Assembly: GCF_938031315.1 (NCBI RefSeq)
Contig: NZ_CALHHT010000064.1
Coordinates: 1-13,923 of the forward strand
From: an uncultured Campylobacter sp.
GTDB taxonomy: Bacteria; Campylobacterota; Campylobacteria; Campylobacterales; Campylobacteraceae
Direction of reading: 5' to 3'
Length of the DNA: 13,923 nt
Below, piece by piece: positions 1 to 6,525 of this stretch. The translations under genes were made by a program, and so were the position numbers. The notes below the pieces were generated by a model. The model saw nothing but the letters and a program-made list of their open reading frames with translations. It was not told the origin of the DNA and ran no database searches. Each line of letters starts with the position of its first letter. Position 1 is the stretch's first letter.

Positions 1-23
1 CGAGATATTTGCTCGCTTAGCGG

Positions 24-467
24 GTGGTTTTCTTGCTTGATTGGTGGGCGGCGGCATTGATTTTGGCGGTTTTGCCTTTTGATGGCGCGCTAAGGATTGC
101 CGTTTTTGCGGCAACATTTGCGATTTTAGCTTGCGCGCTGTTTTGGTATTTGTTCAAAAGGTATAAAAATTTTAAGCCAAGCAAGCTGTTTGTAAAAAAT
201 CTAAATCTTAGTTTACTGCTTTTTGCGGTAGAAAATTTATCGCTCGGCGCTTTTTACGGCGGGTTTTTGGCGTGCCTCGCGGCGGGGTATTTTTGTGGCG
301 AGCGTGCGGCCGGCTGGAGCGTGGCGTTTGCATTTGCGTTCGTGCCTATTTGCCTGATCGTTTTCGTGATCTCGTATATGTTTAACGAAAAGAAAGCTAA
401 ACTTATGCGCCTTTCGCGCCCGCTAAATTTTATCTCTCGCGCGGCACGGGTTTGGGCACGGACTTAG
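24..467 (+). CDS. hypothetical integral membrane protein, start uncertain
   Basis: I do not recognise the family. The 147-residue product is strongly hydrophobic, with about four likely membrane spans (roughly residues 8-20, 22-44, 62-90 and 98-118). Short Lys/Arg-rich stretches separate them (KRYKNFKPSK; EKKAKLMRLSR), and the tail is basic. The only available start is GTG at 24, and no Shine-Dalgarno sequence is visible before it. An in-frame TAG lies at 18-20, only one codon upstream, preceded by open codons to the window edge. So either an upstream gene ends here and this one starts at once, or this is the 3' part of a longer gene broken by a nonsense codon. It is the only plus-strand gene and converges on the minus-strand hydrolase. 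The hydrophobic pattern makes it a plausible coding sequence, but intactness cannot be judged. Confidence 0.5.
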   Translation: MVFLLDWWAAALILAVLPFDGALRIAVFAATFAILACALFWYLFKRYKNFKPSKLFVKNLNLSLLLFAVENLSLGAFYGGFLACLAAGYFCGERAAGWSVAFAFAFVPICLIVFVISYMFNEKKAKLMRLSRPLNFISRAARVWART

Positions 468-751
468 CCCGCGCGAGCTGGGCGCGAAATTTCTCTGCGG
501 GCAAAATTTTGCGAACGGATAAAATTCTCACTAGCCGCTGCGTTCTGAAATTTATATAAAACGCGCTTATCGTCGCTGCGGCGCTTGAAAATTTTAAAAC
601 CGCGCGGAACTTGCTTTTGCAAACGGCAATTGCACCGCAGGCTTATTTATGCGGGTAGCGAAGCCCTCGGGCTAAATACGAGACCCTTATCTTAGCCGCA
701 AAGCAAATCCGAGCTTTAGCATAGAAAAATGCGAGCGGCGAACTCAAATGC
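468..751. other. gene-free stretch between convergent genes
   Basis: I see no credible gene here on either strand. The sequence alternates AAATTT-containing AT patches (near 488, 505, 521, 550 and 589) with GC-rich patches, in the same style as the larger gene-free region at 2248-3107. A weak inverted repeat (GCCCGC at 468-473 and GCGGGC at 496-501, followed by AAAATTTT) could serve as a terminator for the plus-strand gene, but the loop is long and I would not rely on it. Confidence 0.4.
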
Positions 752-800
752 AAAAAAACCGGGCTAGCGGGCGCGGGTGCGTTTGCCCCAAATCTAGCCC
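752..800 (-). terminator. rho-independent terminator of the hydrolase gene
   Basis: Read on the minus strand, GGGCTAG (800-794) pairs with CTAGCCC (767-761). The loop of about 26 nt contains further G/C-rich pairing potential. It is followed by GG and then a run of seven T (758-752). The TAG stop codon of the hydrolase gene lies inside the left arm of the stem. Position, stem and T-run together fit an intrinsic terminator for this two-gene operon. The large loop is unusual, and folding it would settle whether the inner stem forms. Confidence 0.65.
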
Positions 801-1366
801 TTTGGTCTCATCATTTTTTCTAAAATTTCATAGACGAGATCGAGCTTCGTAAAGCCGTCTCTATCCAAAAAATGCCCGCCCTTCTCCACCTCGTAAAACT
901 TAGCATCGATCTGCCCCGCTAGCTCGCGGCTGAAGCTAAACGGCACGATATAATCGTCCTTTGCGGCAATCACCGCGCGCTGTTTTGCGGCGGCTTTTAT
1001 GCGCTCAAAATCAAAGCCTTTATCCATAAACTCGTCTAAAATTTTAAATTGCGGATCGCTAAGCGGCTTTGCAAGCCCCGAGACCAGCACTACGCCCTCT
1101 ACTGCGCCGCTTGCGGCGCTACTTTGCAAAAAATTTAAGATCGTAGGGCAGCCGAGGCTGTGTCCGACCAGATAGACTTCGCCTTCAAATTTTATGCTTT
1201 CTCGCAGAGTTTTCAGCCACTCATCAAGCCTCGGATGCGCAGGCGCCGGCATCGCTAAAATTTCCGCCCTCGCGCCCGATTTTTCGATCTCGCCTTTGAG
1301 CCAGGCAAACCAATGGCTTTTAGGCGAAGCATCGTAGCCGTGCACGATATAGACGCACTTTTGCAT
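794..1366 (-). CDS. RBBP9/YdeN-type alpha/beta serine hydrolase
   Basis: This 190-residue cytoplasmic hydrolase belongs to the small RBBP9/YdeN-like branch of the alpha/beta hydrolase fold. It opens with the first strand and oxyanion region (YIVHGYDASP, residues 6-15). The nucleophile elbow is GHSLG (68-72, Ser70), the acid is in KDDYIVP (Asp137 or Asp138), and the catalytic His is in GGHF (His165). Length is normal for the family. The reading frame can be extended to 1402, but I place the start at 1366. That ATG is preceded by TAAAGGAG at ideal spacing and begins directly at the conserved first strand. It lies 59 nt downstream of the DUF364-type gene and is probably cotranscribed with it. 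The substrate is unknown; this family is often esterase-like in vitro, but no specific reaction can be inferred here. Confidence 0.85.
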   Translation of the reverse strand: MQKCVYIVHGYDASPKSHWFAWLKGEIEKSGARAEILAMPAPAHPRLDEWLKTLRESIKFEGEVYLVGHSLGCPTILNFLQSSAASGAVEGVVLVSGLAKPLSDPQFKILDEFMDKGFDFERIKAAAKQRAVIAAKDDYIVPFSFSRELAGQIDAKFYEVEKGGHFLDRDGFTKLDLVYEILEKMMRPKG

Positions 1367-1425
1367 ATTTTTCTCCTTTAAATTTAAGTCCTTTACGCGC
1401 AAATTTTAAAATTTCAATCCGCGCC

Positions 1426-2247
1426 CTAGCCCTTGCAAATCGTGATTTTATCGGCAAATTTACCCAAAAAGTGATACCCCGAGCCCGCCTGCGCGATGAT
1501 ATCGAGTACCGCGTCCGCATCCCGCACGAGCGTGCCGCCTGCAAAGTCCACGCCGCGCTCAAACAACGCCTGCGGCAGTAGCGGCGTGGTAGGCCCCACG
1601 AGCACGAGCTTGGCGCCGCTTTTTTTCAGACGCAAAAGCCCCTGTAGCGTGTCGTTGATGAGCGTCGTAGCCGTGATTATCACGTTATCGGCGCGCGGCA
1701 CGACGCTTGCGGCCTCGCTTGCAGGCAGATAAAACGGCAGCTCCGCCTCTTTAAGCGTGCTTTTGTCAAGCTCTAAAATTTTAAAATCCGCGCCATTTTT
1801 CATCAGCGTCTTGATGTAGGGCACCAGCGCGCCCACGACGACGCTAAAGCTGCCGCGCTCGATCCGTAGCTGCTCGAAGGGATCGGCGCCGAATTTCACG
1901 TCGTAATCCGCGCGGATTTTATCGAAACACGCCCTTCCAAGCGCATTTAGCGCGGCAAGTGCGAGCGTCTTTTTAAGCGGCGCGGCGGAGTTTAGGTCGC
2001 GCAGCAGATAGCGAACGCTCTTGCCCGCGATATTGCCCGAATCGGGCATCGCGCTTGCTTGCGAGGGGCAGCAAACGGCGCCCGATAGGGACTTTAGCGG
2101 CGTATAGCTAAGCCCGCACGCGCCTCCTTGCAGCTTCACGCCGCTAAAAAACAGCCCCACGACCGCGCGCTCTATCTTAAGATCCAGCGCCTGGGCGCCT
2201 AAAATTTCTTTCGCGCACTCCAGCGTCTGATCTAAAATTTCGCTCAT
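1426..2247 (-). CDS. DUF4213/DUF364 domain protein (putative heavy-metal chelation family)
   Basis: The 273-residue protein resembles the DUF4213-DUF364 family. Its N-terminal half (about 5-100) has the enolase-N-like look of DUF4213, with SGVKLQGGACGLSYT at 35-49. Its C-terminal half (about 130-260) is Rossmann-like, with strands such as NVIITATTLINDTL and AKLVLVGPTTPLLP. Pfam describes the C-terminal domain as possibly involved in heavy-metal chelation, but no reaction is established. No signal peptide or membrane span is visible, so it is probably cytoplasmic. The ATG at 2247 has an excellent TAAAGGAG ribosome site and a TATAAT box about 30 bases upstream. It is the first gene of a two-gene operon with the hydrolase. 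Two adjacent Cys (CC in GAVCCPSQ) stand in the N-terminal half; whether they bind metal is unknown. Confidence 0.78.
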   Translation of the reverse strand: MSEILDQTLECAKEILGAQALDLKIERAVVGLFFSGVKLQGGACGLSYTPLKSLSGAVCCPSQASAMPDSGNIAGKSVRYLLRDLNSAAPLKKTLALAALNALGRACFDKIRADYDVKFGADPFEQLRIERGSFSVVVGALVPYIKTLMKNGADFKILELDKSTLKEAELPFYLPASEAASVVPRADNVIITATTLINDTLQGLLRLKKSGAKLVLVGPTTPLLPQALFERGVDFAGGTLVRDADAVLDIIAQAGSGYHFLGKFADKITICKG

Positions 2248-2277
2248 TTTCGCTCCTTTAATGTGGAATTTGGCGCC

Positions 2278-2283
2278 ATTATA
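2278..2283 (-). promoter_or_regulatory. sigma70 -10 box (TATAAT) of the DUF364-hydrolase operon
   Basis: A perfect TATAAT hexamer lies on the minus strand about 31 nt before the ATG at 2247. It leaves room for a short leader that carries the TAAAGGAG ribosome site. No clear -35 hexamer is present, which is usual in Campylobacter promoters. GGCGCC palindromes lie on both sides (2272-2277 and 2296-2301). Confidence 0.65.
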
Positions 2284-2962
2284 GCTTAAAATTTCGGCGC
2301 CCGTATTGATATAAATTTATTGATCGCGCGACGGGCGATGTCCAAACAGACGCGAGCCAAATTTAACGCAAGCGGCAGACGCGAGATAAAATTTTACGTA
2401 GCGAGCGCGTATCGTTACGACTTGGAATTTTAAAAAGCGCAGTGCAGCTTTAAAATTTGAAACGTGCGGACAAACATGAAATTTTAAGCGAGCGGGTAAA
2501 TTCAAAATTTTAACGAGTGAGTACGGTTAAAAATTTTAAACTGATCGGCGGCGCGGACGAAGCGGCAAACGAGCAAGCGATATTGATGGGGTAGCGAACA
2601 GGCGGTGCGGACGGATCAAATTTAACGAGCAAGCCGATGCGAGCAGACAATGCGAGCTAAATTCCATAAGAGCGGACGAGCAAGAGTTTGGACATAGACG
2701 GGTAAATTTAACAATAGTAAGCCGATACGGGCTGAATTTTAGGCTAGCTTAATGAGCGAATGCGGGATAAATTTTAATGAATACGAATGGGCGCGAGCTC
2801 GGGCAAATACGAGCAAATTTAATAATTGCGAGCGAACGCAGACTCGGACGCGAGCTAAATTTAACGAAAGCGGTAGCGAGCAAAATTTAATAAAAACGAT
2901 AGACATGAGTAAAAATTTAATCGACGAGCCGTATCTGCGACAAGTCGCGCCCGCTGCGGAGT
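2284..2962. repeat. degenerate quasi-periodic AAATTT array (no credible gene)
   Basis: This stretch contains no convincing gene. Short open frames on both strands translate to low-complexity peptides (KFN, VKF and similar) produced by the repeat itself. AAATTT or AAATTTTA cores recur roughly every 25-45 bases (near 2288, 2311, 2359, 2388, 2426, 2452, 2479, 2504, 2529, 2617, 2658, 2703, 2734, 2768, 2814, 2855, 2882 and 2912). Between them lie GC-rich spacers built from words such as GCGAGC, ACGAGC and GCGGAC. It grades without a break into the exact tandem repeat at 2963-3125 and looks like its eroded older part. Confidence 0.6.
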
Positions 2963-3125
2963 TAAATTTTATTTCTACCTACCGCACGGCTAAATTTTAT
3001 TTCATATCCGCCGTAGGGTTAAATTTTATTTCCGATCCATCGCAGGACTAAATTTTATTTTCCGATCCGACGCAAAGCTAAATTTCATTTTCCGATCCGC
3101 CGCAAAGCTAAATTTTATTTTCGGA
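2963..3125. repeat. 28-30 bp tandem repeat, about 5.5 copies, ending inside the last operon gene
   Basis: Units begin with TAAATTT at 2963, 2991, 3020, 3049, 3079 and 3109, so successive spacings are 28, 29, 29, 30 and 30. The best-conserved units are on the right and read TAAATTTTATTTTCCGATCC followed by GCCGCAAAGC. Similarity falls off leftwards. The last partial unit (from 3109 to about 3125) encodes the C-terminal residues Ser-Glu-Asn-Lys-Ile of the minus-strand gene that ends at 3108. The period of 30 keeps frame, so the same peptide and stop recur in the units beyond the stop codon. There is no dyad symmetry or spacer diversity of the kind expected in a CRISPR array. Confidence 0.85.
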
Positions 3126-3617
3126 TAGAAGGATGTTGATGAGCGGATTTAGCAGCGTCTCGCCGCGAGCGGCGCACAGCACGATCTCGTCGTAGTAGTA
3201 GTCGCTCCTGCCGTAGTTGTGAAACTCATATGCGCCAAAGCCATATCCCATCGGCGTGATCTCGACGCGCGAGTACCAGGCGTCCTTGGCGATGATGTAT
3301 TTTTCGGTGTCTTGCGAATAAACCCACACCACGATCTCATCTTTGTTTTTTTGCCGCATCAGCCACATAAAGACGTTTGCGATGTCGTTGAAAAAATATG
3401 TATCGCCGTTTGGCATAACGGCCTGAGCGGTGTTGTACAGATCGTTTATCACCGTGCCGCTCTCGTGGCATAGGTATTTTCCGAATTCGATCTGCAGCGG
3501 CTGCTTATCGGTGTTGCCGTGGCGCACGGAAATTTTGGATTCGGCTATATCCATGGACGATATGAGCAGCCCCATCACGCAGGCGAGCAAAACCGCGGCA
3601 AAGATTTTCTTAATCAT
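3108..3617 (-). CDS. NosL-like exported protein with a decayed CxxCGM metal motif
   Basis: The 169-residue protein has an N-terminal signal/anchor (about 3-22) followed by a NosL-like periplasmic domain. Two landmarks align with NosL proteins: the metal-site segment, where CHESGT (50-55) stands where CxxCGM is expected, followed by AQAVMPNGDTYFFNDI (64-79); and TPMGYGFGAYEF (121-132), near the usual distal Met region. NosL is a copper(I) chaperone for nitrous oxide reductase. Here one Cys is replaced by Ser and the Met by Thr, so metal binding must differ or be lost. The start overlaps the stop of the 317-aa membrane protein gene by ATGA, making this the last gene of the long operon. Its last five codons lie in a tandem-repeat unit. 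Assignment to the NosL superfamily is by motif reading only, so moderately sure; function unknown. Confidence 0.7.
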   Translation of the reverse strand: MIKKIFAAVLLACVMGLLISSMDIAESKISVRHGNTDKQPLQIEFGKYLCHESGTVINDLYNTAQAVMPNGDTYFFNDIANVFMWLMRQKNKDEIVVWVYSQDTEKYIIAKDAWYSRVEITPMGYGFGAYEFHNYGRSDYYYDEIVLCAARGETLLNPLINILLSENKI

Positions 3618-4567
3618 AGCAGCGCGCCCCGCACGAAGTAGTATTTGACGACGTAAGCGCTGCAGATGAGCGCGTTTAGAATGAGCCAGAACGAGGAGTA
3701 TTTAAGCAGGTGGGTGTAGGCGCGCTTGGTGATGAGCTCCGTTAAAAACGGCACGATGCCGAAAAATATACCCAAAAACAGCGAGCCCCATATCGCATAG
3801 CCGACGAAGTAATAATCCTTCAAAAGCATGCAGTACGGGCATTTATGGTTGGGCTGCTCGTAAACGTAAAGCCCGAAAAAATAGGTGATCGCGTAGTATG
3901 CGACGAACAAAAAGAGCAAATTCAGAGCAAAGCTCGCCATCGACTGTTTTAAGAAATTTAAGATCAAAATGGCGCCCAATATCGCGTAGAAAAAGGTCGC
4001 CAAAAGCGCCTGCGTATAGCCGAACGGAAGCTTCGGCGCGCGAAATACGACCGAGCAGCAAAACACCGGCACGCGCAGCGGGATATTGATAAAAAATAGA
4101 ATTTCTAAAATAAACTCCGCCAAAACGCCCGTAAAAAGGATGGTAAAGATCAGGTATTTGCGCTTAAGATATGGGAATTTGCCCGCTTTAAGATCGAGGC
4201 TGTTTAAAATAAGCCAGAGCCCAAAGCCGAAGATCAGTAAAATTTTTAAAAGCAGCAGGATGTTGCCGTAGCGGTTCGAGCCCACGACGCCCGCGGAACA
4301 CATCGCGCCTGGCACGACCGAAGAGAGCTCGTTTAGGCAGAGCGCGAAAAATATAAACAAAATGATCTTGCACGCTATCGTGAAGAACAAAATGGTGTTG
4401 ATGAGATAGTTTCTTTTCTCCAGGGCGTATTGTAAATTTGAGGTGGCGTTAAAGTCCCAGTAGCGCATGATCCGCACGATGTGAAACTGCGAGATCGCCA
4501 TCAGCGCTATTACGATCAGCTCCACGGCCAAAAACGCGATCACGCTGCCCGACAAAAATACGCTCAT
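3614..4567 (-). CDS. polytopic membrane protein with CPYC and other Cys motifs, ABC-operon member
   Basis: I do not recognise a named family. The 317-residue product has about eight or nine hydrophobic spans (for example 8-28, 56-78, 103-122, 137-160, 185-205, 211-234, 252-276 and 291-312). Cysteines stand out in likely loops: Cys90 in GAMCSAGV, the pair Cys170-Cys171 in VFCCSVVF, and a CxxC in HKCPYCML (243-246). The last resembles the CxxC of VKOR/DsbB-type thiol oxidoreductases or a metal ligand set, but the rest does not clearly match VKOR. Its start codon overlaps the stop of the ABC ATPase gene by 4 nt, and its own stop overlaps the NosL-like gene by 4 nt. So it is probably made in step with the transporter and works with it, perhaps in copper or thiol handling. 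That role is inference. Confidence 0.75.
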   Translation of the reverse strand: MSVFLSGSVIAFLAVELIVIALMAISQFHIVRIMRYWDFNATSNLQYALEKRNYLINTILFFTIACKIILFIFFALCLNELSSVVPGAMCSAGVVGSNRYGNILLLLKILLIFGFGLWLILNSLDLKAGKFPYLKRKYLIFTILFTGVLAEFILEILFFINIPLRVPVFCCSVVFRAPKLPFGYTQALLATFFYAILGAILILNFLKQSMASFALNLLFLFVAYYAITYFFGLYVYEQPNHKCPYCMLLKDYYFVGYAIWGSLFLGIFFGIVPFLTELITKRAYTHLLKYSSFWLILNALICSAYVVKYYFVRGALL

Positions 4568-5241
4568 GCTGAAATTTCTCCATCTTTTAAAAACACGTAT
4601 CGATCCACGAAGCTTAGCTCGTCGAAGAGTATGTCGTGCGTCGCGATCAAAACGGTTTTTTTAAGCTCTTTGAGCTTTGAGAGCATTTCGATAAAGCCGA
4701 GCGAGTTTTGTTTGTCTAAATTTGCCGTCGGCTCGTCGGCCAAGATGATCTGCGGATTCATCACGAGCGCCCTTGCGATAGCGCAGCGCTGCTTCTCGCC
4801 GCCGCTAAGGCTCGAGACGATCTGATCTTTTTTATGCGCGATATTAGCAATCTGCATCGCTTCATCTATGCGCGCGCCAAGCTCATCTCTGCTCAGCCGC
4901 TCAAGGCTAAGCGGCGCAAGGACGTTTTTATGAACGCTAAGCGCCTCAAGCAGGTTGAAAGACTGAAATATAAAGCCGATTTTTTTATGGCGATACGCGG
5001 AGCTTTCGATATCGGCGAGCTTGGAAACGTTTGCGCCGTCTACTAAAACCTCGCCGCTGCTAGGCTTAGAAAGCGCGCCTATGATGGATAGAAGCGTGCT
5101 TTTGCCGCTGCCGCTGACCCCTTTTAAGATTACGATCTGCCCCTCTTCGACGCTTAGGCTTATGTTTTTTAAAGCGCGAAATTCATTCGCCCTGCCCTCG
5201 TTGTAAATTTTGCAAAGCTGCTTGATCTCTATCTTGCTCAT
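4564..5241 (-). CDS. ABC transporter ATP-binding protein, LolD/MacB-type
   Basis: This is the cytoplasmic ATPase subunit of a MacB/LolCDE-class ABC system. In its 225 residues all motifs are intact: Walker A GVSGSGKST (41-49), Q-loop Gln93 in FIFQSFNLL, signature LSGGEKQR (145-152), Walker B IILADE (165-170) followed by the D-loop NLD, and switch His202 in THD. The region is closest to the LolD/MacB/FtsE group, whose members drive periplasmic conformational work or export from the outer leaflet rather than ordinary import. Its start overlaps the upstream permease stop by 4 nt, and its stop overlaps the start of the 317-aa membrane protein by 4 nt. It therefore pairs with the adjacent FtsX-type permease. 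The substrate is unknown; the NosL neighbours suggest copper or periplasmic protein maturation. Confidence 0.93.
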   Translation of the reverse strand: MSKIEIKQLCKIYNEGRANEFRALKNISLSVEEGQIVILKGVSGSGKSTLLSIIGALSKPSSGEVLVDGANVSKLADIESSAYRHKKIGFIFQSFNLLEALSVHKNVLAPLSLERLSRDELGARIDEAMQIANIAHKKDQIVSSLSGGEKQRCAIARALVMNPQIILADEPTANLDKQNSLGFIEMLSKLKELKKTVLIATHDILFDELSFVDRYVFLKDGEISA

Positions 5242-6347
5242 TTGACCGCCTCGCTCATATCTCCTATAGCGATGCGCCAGGATGGGATGATGACAAAGGC
5301 TAAAAACGGGATCACGCTAAAGACGAAGATCAAAAAGAGCATATTGAAATTTATCGCGGGCGTGAAGGTGATGAAATTTCGCAGCTCTCCGCCTAAGAAT
5401 ATATCGCGCAGAAGCGGCGCATCCAGGATAAAAACATAAGCATACGCGCCCGCGACGCCGAGTAGATAAGCGCTTAGCGAGACGATGAAATTTTGAATAA
5501 ATTTCATCGCGATGATGTCCTTTATACAAAAGCCGATGCTGCGCAAGATCGCGATCTCCTTTTTCTTCTCGCCGTATGCGAGCGAAATTTGATTTTTCAG
5601 CAAGATGAAAAACGAGATCATCGCCACGGCGTAAAGCACCATAAAGATCCCACCCTTGTAATAATACAGATGCCTCACTTCGGCTACCGCATCCTCGGCA
5701 CTGAGAGCCTCCGTGTTGGGGTATAAATTTACGATCTTAAGCGCTACTTCGCTTACTTCGTTGGGGTTGGGTACGCTTACGTAGAGTTTAGTGTATTCGC
5801 CCTCCTTCAGGCTTAACACCTCGCGTGCGGTATCGGGGTTGAGATAGATCACGTCGTTTGAGACGATGCTGCTTTCGTGCGGCGAAATTTTATTGATCTT
5901 AATCGCGATTAGGCGCTGTTCGGTTAGGAAGTGAAACTCGTCCTCGTAGTACCACTCGCCCATCGCCGCCTTTACCCCCTCGCCTACGATCATTTCGTTT
6001 TCGCTCAGGCTTTCGTCGCCTACGATATGAAACCAAACGCGCTTTTGAGCGAAGTAATACATCCCGTCCACGGCGCCCTGCACTTCGCTGACGCCCGCGA
6101 TTTTGGAGATGTCGTAGATATAGCCGTCGTGCATCAGATCGCGTTTGCCCGCGCGCAGAGCCTCTACGACGATGTCGGGTCTGAGCTTGATGACCTTTTC
6201 AAGATCGTTTTGAATGGAGCCCGAGATGAAAAGCACCGAGCTTAAAATAAAAACGATAAATGCAAAGATCGCGAAGCTAAAAGCGTGATCGGCTCTGTCT
6301 TTTCGCAGCAGAGTTACGGAGTAGTCGATGAAGTTTTTACTTATCAT
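5238..6347 (-). CDS. MacB/FtsX-type ABC transporter permease
   Basis: The 369-residue permease shows the four-span layout of the type VII (MacB/LolC/FtsX) family. There is one N-terminal span (about 23-43), a long periplasmic domain (about 45-232), and three C-terminal spans (about 233-251, 285-308 and 333-354). The diagnostic coupling-helix stretch YGEKKKEIAILRSIGF (258-273) and the terminal PSWRIAIGDMSEAV (355-368) are present. The start at 6347 lies inside the preceding 62-aa gene (11-nt overlap) and has GGAG at suitable spacing; the stop overlaps the ATPase start by 4 nt. Only one permease gene is present, so the transporter is probably a homodimer like MacB, but without MacB's fused ATPase. 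MacB-like systems couple cytoplasmic ATP hydrolysis to periplasmic movements, and no substrate can be read from the sequence. Confidence 0.9.
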   Translation of the reverse strand: MISKNFIDYSVTLLRKDRADHAFSFAIFAFIVFILSSVLFISGSIQNDLEKVIKLRPDIVVEALRAGKRDLMHDGYIYDISKIAGVSEVQGAVDGMYYFAQKRVWFHIVGDESLSENEMIVGEGVKAAMGEWYYEDEFHFLTEQRLIAIKINKISPHESSIVSNDVIYLNPDTAREVLSLKEGEYTKLYVSVPNPNEVSEVALKIVNLYPNTEALSAEDAVAEVRHLYYYKGGIFMVLYAVAMISFFILLKNQISLAYGEKKKEIAILRSIGFCIKDIIAMKFIQNFIVSLSAYLLGVAGAYAYVFILDAPLLRDIFLGGELRNFITFTPAINFNMLFLIFVFSVIPFLAFVIIPSWRIAIGDMSEAVK

Positions 6348-6525
6348 AGACGAACTCCGCGTAGGCTTTGCTCTTAAAGCTGCTTGAGAGCCGCACGTCC
6401 TTTATCTCGCGCGCGAGCTTTTGCAGACACTGCTCGCCCTTTGTGCGATCAAAGCTTACATAATGCACCGCAATGAGCGCATAAAGGGCGGCAAAAAAGA
6501 TCATTAAAGCGCAAATGAGCCTCAT
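6337..6525 (-). CDS. 62-aa single-span membrane protein
   Basis: A small protein with one N-terminal membrane span (about residues 3-21, LICALMIFFAALYALIAV) and a charged, probably periplasmic tail of about 40 residues with one Cys (QCLQKL). No family is recognised. The case that it is a real gene rests on context. Its ATG overlaps the stop of the NosL-family gene by 4 nt and follows a GAAGGG ribosome site; its stop overlaps the permease start by 11 nt; and it fills a spot that would otherwise be an unusual gap in a chain of overlapping genes. It may be an accessory subunit of the ABC transporter or simply a tether; function unknown. Confidence 0.75.
   Translation of the reverse strand: MRLICALMIFFAALYALIAVHYVSFDRTKGEQCLQKLAREIKDVRLSSSFKSKAYAEFVYDK

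Noticed and set aside
1367..1402. Longer N-terminus of the hydrolase from ATG 1402
   Set aside because: The extension has no family counterpart and contains the AAGGAG site that serves the ATG at 1366.
1320..1562. 80-residue minus-strand open frame overlapping the start of the hydrolase gene
   Set aside because: Arg/Ala-rich shadow overlapping two well-supported genes in another frame.
2317..2505. 62-residue minus-strand open frame in the same region
   Set aside because: Same low-complexity repeat translation (LKF, VKF); no ribosome site or family resemblance.
2752..3051. 99-residue plus-strand open frame in the gene-free region
   Set aside because: Its peptide is a read-out of the repeat (KFN, LNFIS recurring), it lacks a good ribosome site, and it runs through the degenerate array; not a credible gene.
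2963..3125. Possible CRISPR array
   Set aside because: Units are head-to-tail with no unique spacers of constant size, conservation is graded, and no cas gene is nearby.
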